Below, piece by piece: positions 1 to 6,175 of a stretch of DNA of 10,385 bases. The notes beneath the pieces are model-generated. The model saw only the letters and a list, made by a program, of their open reading frames with translations. It ran no database searches and was not told where the DNA came from. The first letter of the stretch is position 1. Each line of letters opens with the position of its first letter. Source of the stretch: JALZHR01 sp036389695 (GTDB lineage: Bacteria > Acidobacteriota > Blastocatellia > Pyrinomonadales > Pyrinomonadaceae). The DNA lies in NCBI GenBank assembly GCA_036389695.1, contig DASVWG010000528.1:1-10385 (forward strand). The letters are read 5' to 3'. Both the position numbers and the translations under genes were made by a program.

Positions 1-2
1 AA

Positions 3-197
3 GTCAAATTTATCGACAGCATCAACAAATTGACCGCGCTGCTGAACGCCGCGCCGAAAGATATTCCGGCGGAAGTTCTGGAAAACTTCCGGAAAATAGC
101 TTTGGTGAATGACGAAAACGATATGGTTTCGCAGGAGTTTATCGACGATTTTCTCAGGGCAAGCTATGAGTTTTTGGATTTTATGGCGCCTAAGTAA
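3..197 (+). CDS. 3' end of an unrecognised gene
   Basis: The third forward frame is open from the window edge to a double stop (TAA TAA, 195-200) and encodes about 64 residues. The visible C-terminus is soluble and mixed-charge, probably helical, with no membrane segment, Cys motif or signal. It ends in FLDFMAPK. The other two forward frames hit stops early, at about 31 and about 110, which supports this frame. I do not recognise the family. The stop lies 8 bases before the DUF2752 gene, so the two are probably co-transcribed. The start and most of the protein lie outside the window. Confidence 0.7.
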   Translation, partial: VKFIDSINKLTALLNAAPKDIPAEVLENFRKIALVNDENDMVSQEFIDDFLRASYEFLDFMAPK

Positions 198-205
198 TAA
201 GGAAA

Positions 206-625
206 ATGGAACAAATTAACTCATCGACGACCGAGCGCGTTTTAGCCGCGACGGGTTTAATCGGCGGCGCGGCGGGCGCGGCGGTCGTCGCGTGGTTTAA
301 TCCGGTGACGGCGGGATTTTTTCCGCAATGCCCGCTTTATCAAATGACCGGCTTGGCGTGTCCGGGCTGCGGCTTGACGCGCGGCTTTCACGCGCTTTTT
401 CACGGCGATGTTTTAACGGCGCTCGATTATAACGCGCTGCTGCCGTTTTACGTTGTGTTTTTCGCTTATCTGGCGGCTTCGCTCGTTTCGGTCGCCGTGC
501 GCGGGCGCGGCTTTTCGTTCAGGCTTTTTCAGCCGAAAGTCGCATACGCTTTTCTGATTGTCTCGCTGGTCTTCGCGGTGTTGAGAAATCTGCCGTTTTA
601 TCCTTTCACAATTTTATACCCGTAA
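206..625 (+). CDS. DUF2752 family small membrane protein
   Basis: The 139-residue protein carries the DUF2752 signature: a CP pair (C42-P43), then TGLACPGCGLTR (48-59) with C52 and C55, HGD at 66-68 and a conserved Asn at 76. Hydrophobic stretches at about 13-32, 77-98 and 112-130 suggest two or three membrane helices with the Cys-rich loop between the first two. The CPxCG-like loop suggests metal or redox chemistry, but the family has no established function that I know of. The ATG follows AAGG (199-202) at a short spacing of 3 bases, and the gene starts 8 bases after the upstream stop, which suggests translational coupling. The gene runs convergently into ispG, separated by the palindrome at 630-720. 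Confidence 0.88.
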   Translation: MEQINSSTTERVLAATGLIGGAAGAAVVAWFNPVTAGFFPQCPLYQMTGLACPGCGLTRGFHALFHGDVLTALDYNALLPFYVVFFAYLAASLVSVAVRGRGFSFRLFQPKVAYAFLIVSLVFAVLRNLPFYPFTILYP

Positions 626-629
626 GAAA

Positions 630-720
630 GCGAAAAAGTGAAAAGGTGAAAAGGTGAAAAAGTTTTGTTGAATTAACGCTCAACTAGCTTTTTCACTCTT
701 TCACCTTTTCACTTTTTCAC
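630..720. repeat. Long imperfect palindrome built of AAAAGGTG-type tandem units
   Basis: The left arm (630-662) is a run of tandem 7-9 base units (GAAAAAGTG, AAAAGGTG, AAAAGGTG, AAAAAG). The right arm (688-720) is its reverse complement. Pairing 630 with 720 through 662 with 688 gives 30 Watson-Crick pairs out of 33, with mismatches at 631/719 and 652/698 and a G.T pair at 653/697. Inside the loop a second short stem, GTTGA (667-671) with TCAAC (680-684), closes an 8-base loop. The element fills the gap between the stops of the DUF2752 gene (625) and ispG (722). In RNA from either strand it could fold into a very stable hairpin and act as a bidirectional transcript end, although there is no clean U-tract. 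It could also be a dispersed intergenic repeat. Confidence 0.85.
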
Positions 721-721
721 T

Positions 722-1831
722 TTAGGAAATCTGCACGAGCGGTTTATCTTCCAGCAGAGATTTGGCGTTCGCGCCTTCCTGACGCAGAATCTCGACTTCT
801 TTGACGAATTCCTCGACAATATCCACGCCCGCTACGCGGCGCATCGGGACGCCGTTTTTGAAAATCATTCCGACGTTTCTGCCGAACGTGACGCCGAGCT
901 GCGAATCGTGCGCTTCGCCCGGACCATTGACGGCGCAGCCCATAATCGAAAGATGCAGCGGTTCTTCGACGTGCGCCAGACGGCGTTCGACCTCCGTCAC
1001 GATTTCGACAAAATTATCGACGTCCAGACGCCCGCACGTCGGGCAGGCGACGACCGTCACGCCGCGTTTTCTCAGTTCCAGCGATTTCAAAATTTCCCAG
1101 CCGACGCGCACTTCTTCGTGCGGCTCGGCGGCAAGGCTGACGCGAATCGTGTCGCCGATGCCTTCGTGCAATAAAATTCCCAAGCCCATCGCCGATTTTA
1201 TCGTGCCGCCGAAAGGCGTTCCCGCTTCGGTGACGCCGAGATGCAAAGGATAATCGACCTTTTCCGCCATCAGGCGATACGCGGCGACCATTCGATTTAC
1301 GTCCGACGCTTTCAAGCTAATGACAATATCGGTAAAGCCCAAATCTTCCAGAATCCGCACGTGGCGCATTCCCGATTCGACCATCGCTTCGGGCGTCGCC
1401 GAGCCGTATTGCTTCAGCAAATCCTTTTCGAGCGAGCCGCCGTTGACGCCGATGCGAATCGGCACGCCCTGCGCCTTGGTCGCGCGGACGACTTCGCGCA
1501 CGCGTTCAATCGAGCCGATGTTTCCGGGATTGATTCTGAGCTTGTCGATTCCGGCTTCGAGCGCCAGCAAAGCCAGTTTATAGTGAAAATGAATGTCGGC
1601 GACGAGCGGAACGTTCGTCCGCTTGCGAATTTCTTTAAGCGCGATTGCCGCGTCTTTATCGGGCACGGCGATGCGGACGATTTCACAGCCCGCCGCGACC
1701 ATTTCCTCGATTTGTTTTATCGTTCCGTCAACGTCGGTCGTATCGGTTTTCGTCATCGACTGCACGGCGACCGGCGCGCCGCCGCCGATTTGAACGTCTC
1801 TGACCCGAACCGCTTTTGTTTGTCTTCTCAT
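722..1831 (-). CDS. ispG: 4-hydroxy-3-methylbut-2-enyl-diphosphate synthase IspG
   Basis: This cytoplasmic iron-sulfur enzyme of the non-mevalonate (MEP) pathway reductively converts ME-cPP to HMBPP. The 369-residue length is typical of the two-domain bacterial form. The N-terminal TIM-barrel region shows VQSMTKTDT (23-31), ADIHFHY (78-84) and LRINPGNIG (98-106). The C-terminal [4Fe-4S] domain has CPTCGR with C263 and C266, and GCAVNGPGEA (298-307) with C299 and the glutamate ligand E306. All four expected cluster ligands are therefore present. The ATG at 1829-1831 is preceded on the minus strand by AGGAAA at about 6 bases. It is the last gene of the dxr-Uma2-rseP-ispG block, and the 175-base gap before it plus a good TATAAT suggest it may also have its own promoter. 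Confidence 0.97.
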   Translation of the reverse strand: MRRQTKAVRVRDVQIGGGAPVAVQSMTKTDTTDVDGTIKQIEEMVAAGCEIVRIAVPDKDAAIALKEIRKRTNVPLVADIHFHYKLALLALEAGIDKLRINPGNIGSIERVREVVRATKAQGVPIRIGVNGGSLEKDLLKQYGSATPEAMVESGMRHVRILEDLGFTDIVISLKASDVNRMVAAYRLMAEKVDYPLHLGVTEAGTPFGGTIKSAMGLGILLHEGIGDTIRVSLAAEPHEEVRVGWEILKSLELRKRGVTVVACPTCGRLDVDNFVEIVTEVERRLAHVEEPLHLSIMGCAVNGPGEAHDSQLGVTFGRNVGMIFKNGVPMRRVAGVDIVEEFVKEVEILRQEGANAKSLLEDKPLVQIS

Positions 1832-1854
1832 AAAATTTCCTATCAGCCGGAAAT

Positions 1855-1882
1855 ATTATAGCGCCTGCGAAGTAAAAACCAA
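1855..1882 (-). promoter_or_regulatory. Possible sigma70-type promoter of ispG
   Basis: On the minus strand a perfect TATAAT (1860 to 1855) lies 24 bases before the ispG start. A partial -35, TTGGTT (1882 to 1877), sits 16 bases upstream of it. This would give a leader of roughly 15-20 bases containing the AGGAAA ribosome site. The spacer overlaps the dyad at 1859-1896, so a regulator or RNA structure could influence it. The -35 is weak and AT-rich chance matches are possible. Confidence 0.35.
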
Positions 1883-1896
1883 CTTCAAAGGCGCTA
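1859..1896. promoter_or_regulatory. Hairpin/dyad between rseP and ispG
   Basis: TAGCGCCT (1859-1866) and AGGCGCTA (1889-1896) are perfect 8-base inverted repeats. Inside them GAAGT (1869-1873) pairs with ACTTC (1882-1886) around an 8-base loop, with a 2-by-2 internal bulge. In the rseP-ispG transcript this would form a 13-pair hairpin followed by TAATATTT, a poor terminator tail. It may be an attenuator, a processing site, or an operator overlapping the candidate ispG promoter. Confidence 0.55.
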
Positions 1897-1904
1897 CAAA
1901 AAAG

Positions 1905-2006
1905 TTATTTTAAGTCAGAGCCACCTGCGGTAGCGGGCGGGTTTAACGCGGCGAATTCTAAATCCCAACGCAAATCCGCCCTTGCTGACGCGCGGGCTTC
2001 TGCTGC
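1905..2006 (-). repeat. Suspected dispersed intergenic repeat (ORF-preserving) after rseP
   Basis: This GC-rich stretch directly follows the rseP stop and differs in texture from the AT-rich bases beside it. On the minus strand it has 33 sense codons in frame with rseP, from just after its TAA to another TAA at 1905-1907. The hypothetical readthrough would end ALNPPATAGGSDLK. GTCAG (1914-1918) and CTGAC (1985-1989) are inverted near its two ends, and GGCG/CGCC stems lie inside. The element and its encoded tail look familiar to me as a recurrent intergenic sequence in Blastocatellia-like genomes. That is memory, not a search, and only one copy is present in this window. Confidence 0.4.
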
Positions 2007-3434
2007 TTAACGGAAGAACCGCGAAATGTCGTTGAAAATCGTAAAGACCATCAAACATAAAATCAAGGCTAAACCGACCAGTTGAATGCGTTCCTTGACC
2101 GCCATCGAAAGCGTTCTGCCAAACCAGCTGTAAACTTTTTCGATGCCGAGAACCATTATCTGACCGCCGTCGAGCATCGGAATCGGCAGCAGGTTAAAGA
2201 TGCCGAGATTCAAGCTGATTAAGCCGAGAACAAACAACAATCCTTCAAATCCGGCGCTCGAAGCGACCTGCGAAATGATTTGCACGATGCCGATGGGACC
2301 CGAAAAAGTTTCGCCCGCCGAGCGCTCGCCTTTCGAGACCTGACCGAAGGCTTTCGCCGTCATGCGCAGAATTTCCATATTCGAATTCCACGCGTAAGCC
2401 GCCGCGCCGATAATGCCGACGCTTTCTCTGGATTTCGGAAATTGACTGTCGAAATAAACGCCGACGCGCGGCACGTTGTCGGCGGCATCGACTTTCGCCG
2501 TGACGGTAATTTCTTTGGCTTCGCCGTTGCGATTAATCATCATCCGAATCGGATTCGTCCCGTTTTCGGCAACTTTCTGCTTGGCGTCCGCCGGATTTCT
2601 GACGGGCGCGCCGTTAAAGGAAGTCAGCAAATCGCCTTTCTGCAATCCGGCTTGCTCGGCGGGCGAGCCTTCGACGACGCGCGCCGCGACGACCGGCTGC
2701 GTTTCGCCTTCGGGCTCGATGTCGAGCATCCCGATATTATTGCCGCCTTCCGTGACGCGCGTCGGCTTGATGGTCAAAGGAATGCGCTGACCGCCTCTTT
2801 CGACGATAATCGGAATTTCCGCTTCGGGCGAAAGCATCGAATCGTTTTGAATCCGGCTCCACGTCGGATTTTCGACGCCTTCAAAGGCGACGATTCGGTC
2901 GCCGGGTTTAATTCCCGCTTTATCGCCCGCGCCGTTCGGCTTCACGTATTCGACCAGCGGCGAAGGCGTCGCCGGAACGCCTTTGACTAAAGCCATCGAA
3001 AACGGAATCGCCAGCGCCAGTAAAATATTCATCAACGGTCCGCCGACCATCACCAAAAATTTCTGCCAGCGCGGGCGCAGCTCGTAAAGCTCCGAATCGG
3101 GCACGACAAATTTGGCATGCTTCTCTTCATCAATCTCGCCGATATTGCGCTCTTCAAGAAAAGCCTCGACCTTTTCTTCCGAGCTTCCGCCTTCGAGCGG
3201 CGCGGTCGCTTCGTCGCCGTAAAGCTTGACGTACGCGCCGAGCGGAATCGCGCTGATGCGATAATCGGTATGCCCGCGCTTAAAGCCCCAGATACGCGGA
3301 CCCAGACCGAAAAACGAATAAGCTTCGACGCGCATTCCCAAAAGCTTGGCAACGAGAAAATGTCCGAATTCGTGGATGTTAATTGCCACGCCGAGCACAA
3401 AAACGACGGCTAAAATTGCGATGATTATTTCCAT
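2007..3434 (-). CDS. rseP: RIP metalloprotease RseP (site-2 protease)
   Basis: This inner-membrane zinc protease cuts transmembrane substrates. In well-studied bacteria these are anti-sigma factors (RseA) and remnant signal peptides. The zinc site HEFGH is at 21-25 in the first membrane helix. The GGPLMN motif (131-136) opens the next helix, and the third ligand is D422 in LLPIPMLDGG (415-424). Two PDZ domains lie at about 158-225 and 248-315, and further helices at about 395-417 and 448-467. The 475 residues are somewhat longer than the roughly 450 of E. coli. The extra length is a charged insertion of about 45 residues (73-118) between the membrane-reentrant beta region and the second helix. 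The ATG (3432-3434) has only a weak AGAAAGA upstream. A gap of 105 bases separates it from the Uma2 gene. The native substrate here is unknown. Confidence 0.96.
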   Translation of the reverse strand: MEIIIAILAVVFVLGVAINIHEFGHFLVAKLLGMRVEAYSFFGLGPRIWGFKRGHTDYRISAIPLGAYVKLYGDEATAPLEGGSSEEKVEAFLEERNIGEIDEEKHAKFVVPDSELYELRPRWQKFLVMVGGPLMNILLALAIPFSMALVKGVPATPSPLVEYVKPNGAGDKAGIKPGDRIVAFEGVENPTWSRIQNDSMLSPEAEIPIIVERGGQRIPLTIKPTRVTEGGNNIGMLDIEPEGETQPVVAARVVEGSPAEQAGLQKGDLLTSFNGAPVRNPADAKQKVAENGTNPIRMMINRNGEAKEITVTAKVDAADNVPRVGVYFDSQFPKSRESVGIIGAAAYAWNSNMEILRMTAKAFGQVSKGERSAGETFSGPIGIVQIISQVASSAGFEGLLFVLGLISLNLGIFNLLPIPMLDGGQIMVLGIEKVYSWFGRTLSMAVKERIQLVGLALILCLMVFTIFNDISRFFR

Positions 3435-3466
3435 AAAAGAATCTTTCTGCGTGTAAAGAAGTAAAG

Positions 3467-3492
3467 CTTAGAATCGCTTTTACCGTTCTAAG
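3467..3492. promoter_or_regulatory. Small inverted repeat upstream of rseP
   Basis: CTTAGAA (3467-3473) and TTCTAAG (3486-3492) are a perfect 7-base inverted repeat with a 12-base loop. It lies about 33 bases upstream of the rseP start in the otherwise featureless 105-base gap. A second weak hairpin at 3511-3528 (ACTC/GAGT plus GC pairs with one bulge) is followed on the minus strand by TTTTACAC. It could be a partial terminator after the Uma2 gene. I see no convincing promoter here. Confidence 0.3.
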
Positions 3493-3539
3493 TTGCAAAT
3501 AAAGTGTAAAACTCGCCTCTTGCGGAGTCAAATTTCAGA

Positions 3540-4175
3540 TTAAGGAAGCAGGTCTGAAACCTTGATTTCGACTTCCGGTTTAACGAGCGGCGAAACCGTG
3601 TCGGCTTCCCTAAAAATTTGGATTTCGCCGAAACCGAAGCCGTAAAAAGTTTCTCTATCCGTCATCGGACGTCGATGAATTTCCAGCCGGCGGTCTTTTA
3701 AATTCACAATCCAGTAATCCTGGATGTTATTTTTCGCGTAGAGACTTCCCTTCCGGTTGCGGTCGTAAAGCAAAGTTGTATCGGAAACTTCAATAATCAA
3801 TTCGGCGGAAACGGGATGGGATTCGACAAAATCACGAATTTCTCCTTTCACCACCGCTATATCCGGTTCAGGCTCGCTTTTTTGACTAAAGCTGAGCGGC
3901 ATCTGGCTGTCAACAATGAAGCCGTCTGTAAAAATCTTTCTCATCAGTTCGACTATTATCCGAATCGCCGTCGCGTGCGGCGTTTTCATGGGCGACATCT
4001 CAAAAATTTCTCCTTCGAGCAATTCGACCTGTTTGCCTTCAAAAAATCCCGTTTCGGCAAGCCGGTAATATTCCTCGCGCGTCCAAAGATACGGTTTGGC
4101 AGATTCTGCGCTCTCTTTGGCATCGATAAGAAAAGGTAATTCTGAAGATTGAGTTTCCGTGGTCAGTTCTTGCAC
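3540..4175 (-). CDS. Uma2 family (DUF820) PD-(D/E)XK nuclease-like protein
   Basis: The 211-residue protein fits the Uma2 restriction-endonuclease-like family. After an N-terminal helix (YLWTREEYYRLAE, 29-41) and QVELLEGEIFEM (49-60) comes the core. It contains EPDIAVV with D105, ELIIEVSD with E129, a basic helix (K142, K148) and the diagnostic QDYWIVN (152-158). The likely catalytic acidic residues are present. The usual lysine two residues after the glutamate is replaced (E-V-S), as is common in this family. The start is GTG (4173-4175), chosen because AGGAG (4183-4187) sits 7 bases upstream. That site overlaps the dxr stop, so translation is probably coupled. The biological role of Uma2 proteins is unsettled. 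Its place between dxr and rseP is unusual. Confidence 0.88.
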   Translation of the reverse strand: MQELTTETQSSELPFLIDAKESAESAKPYLWTREEYYRLAETGFFEGKQVELLEGEIFEMSPMKTPHATAIRIIVELMRKIFTDGFIVDSQMPLSFSQKSEPEPDIAVVKGEIRDFVESHPVSAELIIEVSDTTLLYDRNRKGSLYAKNNIQDYWIVNLKDRRLEIHRRPMTDRETFYGFGFGEIQIFREADTVSPLVKPEVEIKVSDLLP

Positions 4176-4188
4176 TCGCTTTCTCCTT

Positions 4189-5364
4189 TCAAAGCGCGGA
4201 AGCGGTTTTTTCCAGACTCATTATAGCGCGTTTTCTGGCAAAACCATCGGCTTGCAAAACAATTTCCAGACTGGAAACCGGCTGCGTTTGATGTTCGTTC
4301 ATCACGGCTTCGATAATTTGCGAAATCTCGGAAAGACGGATTTTGCCGTCTAAAAACGCCTGCACGGCGATTTCGTTGGCGGCGTTTAAAACGGCGGGCA
4401 TCGTGCCGCCGGTTTTTAAAGCTTTATATGCCAGACCGAGACACGGGAAACGCTCGAAATCGGGTTCTTCAAAGGTCAGCTGCGAAATTTTTCGGAAATC
4501 GAGCGGCGCGAGACAGCCCTTTTGGCGTGCGGGATAAGTCAAAGCGTATTGAATCGCGTGCTTCATATCGGTCACGCCTAATTGCGCGATAATCGAGCCG
4601 TCAACCATTTCGACCATCGAATGGACGATTGACTGCGGGTGGACGACGACCGAAATCTCGTCCGCCGCGAAATCGAAAAGCCAGCGCGCTTCGATGACTT
4701 CCAAGCCTTTGTTCATCAAGGTCGCGCAGTCAATCGTGATTTTGTCGCCCATTTTCCAGTTCGGATGATTTAGAGCCTGCTCGACGGTCGCGTTTTCGAT
4801 TTCTTCCTTCGTTTTCGTGCGAAAAGGTCCGCCGGAAGCAGTTAAAATCAGGCGTTTGACTTCCGTTTGAGCTTCGCCGCGCAGGCATTGATGAAGCGCG
4901 TTGTGCTCGGAATCGACGGGCAGAATTTCCGCTTTATTTTCCCGCGCGGCTTTCGTCATCAGCTCGCCCGCCATGACCAGCGTTTCTTTATTCGCCAGCG
5001 CGATGCGTTTTCCGGCTTCGATGGCGCGCAAAGTCGGCACGAAACCGATTGCGCCGACCGTCGCCGAAACGACCGTTTCCGCCGCGTCGTGCGTGGCGAC
5101 GGCGATTAAGCCTTTTTCGCCTAATTCGATTTTCGGCAGCTTGCGTGCGTTGAGCGCGTGAAGCTTTTGCAATAAACTTTCGGCGCAGATTTCATTTTCG
5201 CAGGAAACAAGCTCCGGCTGAAAACGGGCTATTTGCTCGGCGAAAACCTGCATATTGCGCCCCGCGCCGAGCGCGACGACGCGAAAATTTCCCAGATGCT
5301 CGACGACTTTTAAAGTGTTGCAGCCGATTGAACCCGTTGAACCTAAAATTGAGACGGCTTTCAT
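4189..5364 (-). CDS. dxr: 1-deoxy-D-xylulose 5-phosphate reductoisomerase
   Basis: Dxr (IspC) converts DXP to MEP with NADPH and a divalent metal, the first committed step of the MEP isoprenoid pathway, in the cytoplasm. The 391-residue protein is full length. It has the nucleotide-binding GSTGSIG (8-14), NKE (125-127), the metal site DSEH (151-154; D151 and E153), SGGPF (177-181), the flexible-loop NHPNWKMG (199-206) and MNKGLE (217-222) with the third acidic ligand E222. The start at 5362-5364 gives the canonical MKxVSILGSTGSIG beginning. The TGA stop (4189-4191) lies within the ribosome-site region of the Uma2 gene. It appears to be the first gene of a minus-strand block that also contains ispG, a later enzyme of the same pathway. 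Confidence 0.97.
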   Translation of the reverse strand: MKAVSILGSTGSIGCNTLKVVEHLGNFRVVALGAGRNMQVFAEQIARFQPELVSCENEICAESLLQKLHALNARKLPKIELGEKGLIAVATHDAAETVVSATVGAIGFVPTLRAIEAGKRIALANKETLVMAGELMTKAARENKAEILPVDSEHNALHQCLRGEAQTEVKRLILTASGGPFRTKTKEEIENATVEQALNHPNWKMGDKITIDCATLMNKGLEVIEARWLFDFAADEISVVVHPQSIVHSMVEMVDGSIIAQLGVTDMKHAIQYALTYPARQKGCLAPLDFRKISQLTFEEPDFERFPCLGLAYKALKTGGTMPAVLNAANEIAVQAFLDGKIRLSEISQIIEAVMNEHQTQPVSSLEIVLQADGFARKRAIMSLEKTASAL

Positions 5365-5544
5365 AAGAACCAGAGTTCAGATTACCACAAATGAAAATTT
5401 AAAAAATAACGGGCAACCCGAAGGGCGAAAATTTTTGCGGAAAAATTTTCCAACTTTATCAAAATTTTACGCGTCATAACTGACGGACTGACTCGATTTA
5501 TTGAGTTTTCGTCCGAAAAAACTTACGTACTAGGGGAGTAAAAA
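5365..5544. promoter_or_regulatory. Divergent dxr / secreted-protein intergenic region with AT-rich hairpin
   Basis: This 180-base gap must contain the starts of both divergent transcripts. It holds a perfect 10-base inverted repeat, GAAAATTTTT (5427-5436) and AAAAATTTTC (5441-5450), around a GCGG loop. AAAATTT(T) blocks recur near 5394, 5428, 5442 and 5461, and ACTGAC is directly repeated at 5479-5484 and 5487-5492. A further imperfect hairpin (AGTTTTC near 5504 with GAAAAACT near 5515) precedes the strong ribosome site AGGGGAG (5532-5538). I could not place a convincing -35/-10 pair in either direction. TGG-TAATCT on the minus strand (5384 to 5379) is a weak extended -10 candidate for dxr. 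Confidence 0.5.
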
Positions 5545-5835
5545 ATGAAGAAACTTTTAACCATTTCAGCACTTTTAGGTTCATTGATAATTTTTGCGCC
5601 GTCGCAGGAAGCGAACGCGGCAACCGCTTCGAGCGTCGCCGCGCCGCAGATTCGCGTTCAAATCGGACGCCAGAATCGCTGGGGCAATCGCCGCTCGACC
5701 ATTCAGACACGCATCGTCCGTCGCGGTTTTGCCACTTATCGCGAAACTTATCGCGTCACCTACAGACGAAACGGAAGCGTTACCACGCAGCTTATCAGCC
5801 GCGTTCGCATCGGCGGTCGTCGCTACTCTTACTAA
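5545..5835 (+). CDS. Small secreted arginine-rich protein, unknown function
   Basis: The 96-residue protein begins with a clear Sec signal peptide: MKK, a hydrophobic core (about 4-18), and a probable cleavage after ANA near residue 25. The mature part of roughly 71 residues has 16 Arg, no Lys, only one acidic residue (E) and five Tyr, so it must be very basic. TYRETYRVTYRRNG (64-77) repeats T-Y-R at a four-residue step and then looks like a beta-hairpin turn, with alternating residues suggesting beta strands. The ATG follows AGGGGAG (5532-5538) at 6 bases, a strong ribosome site, and a terminator follows. I do not recognise a family. Binding to an anionic surface (LPS, exopolysaccharide, nucleic acid) is a guess from charge alone. 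Confidence 0.8.
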   Translation: MKKLLTISALLGSLIIFAPSQEANAATASSVAAPQIRVQIGRQNRWGNRRSTIQTRIVRRGFATYRETYRVTYRRNGSVTTQLISRVRIGGRRYSY

Positions 5836-5844
5836 AACCTTACA

Positions 5845-5880
5845 GAGCGGGAATCTACTCTCTCCTCCCGACTCGTTTTT
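5845..5880 (+). terminator. Rho-independent terminator of the Arg-rich protein gene
   Basis: GAG-CGGGA (5845-5852) pairs with TCCCG-A-CTC (5866-5874, one bulged A) around a 13-base loop, followed by GTTTTT (5875-5880). It sits 10 bases after the stop at 5835. The convergent minus-strand gene stops at 5879, so its transcript also reads through the hairpin. On that strand the U-tract is much poorer. Confidence 0.75.
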
Positions 5881-6169
5881 ACTCACTCATCTGAATTCTT
5901 TTAAATTCCGGAACATCTTTTATCAAAACAAACTCCGCGCCGCGCTCGCGCAAAATCCGTCTGAATCTCCGGCAGATTCGCCTTCCCCAGACGCCGATAA
6001 ATTCTTCGCCGCCTTTCCCGTCGCCCGATAAAATAAAACCGCCGAAAAGCTCGTCAAATTCTTTTCGAGGAATAAAGCTTTCGACAAAAACTTTCCTGCC
6101 CTCACAAAAAACCTTGTCCGAGCGCCCGTCCGAATAAAAATTCCATTCGTATTCGTAAAGCTTTTCCAT
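5879..6169 (-). CDS. Small unrecognised protein, last gene of the S41-DUF1572 operon
   Basis: The predicted 96-residue soluble protein alternates acidic and basic stretches, with a basic cluster RRICRRFRRILRER (63-76). It has no signal peptide, membrane helix or motif that I recognise. The start is 6 bases after the stop of the DUF1572 gene. AAAGGA inside that gene's end lies about 13 bases upstream of this ATG, a rather long spacing. The tight position and the ordered hydrophobic pattern (EFVLIKDVPEFKRI, 79-92) favour this frame. Competing frames on both strands are Arg/Ala/Ser-rich and look like shadows. The gene ends at the terminator hairpin of the convergent gene. Confidence 0.6.
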   Translation of the reverse strand: MEKLYEYEWNFYSDGRSDKVFCEGRKVFVESFIPRKEFDELFGGFILSGDGKGGEEFIGVWGRRICRRFRRILRERGAEFVLIKDVPEFKRIQMSE

Positions 6170-6175
6170 CCGCCG

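Noticed and set aside
630..720. Possible CRISPR-like array
   Set aside because: The repeat units are 7-9 bases, contiguous without spacers, and arranged as one palindrome; no cas genes are visible.
1241..1861. 206-codon plus-strand frame antisense to ispG
   Set aside because: Shadow of ispG: Arg/Asp/His-rich with no motif or signal.
2280..2990. 236-codon plus-strand frame antisense to rseP
   Set aside because: Lies wholly inside rseP, is Arg/Asp/His/Phe-rich as expected for a shadow, and rseP has all its motifs.
5594..6031. 145-codon plus-strand frame overlapping the Arg-rich gene and running past its terminator
   Set aside because: Overlaps the better-supported gene with signal peptide and strong ribosome site, crosses a terminator hairpin, and has Arg/Ala/Ser shadow composition.
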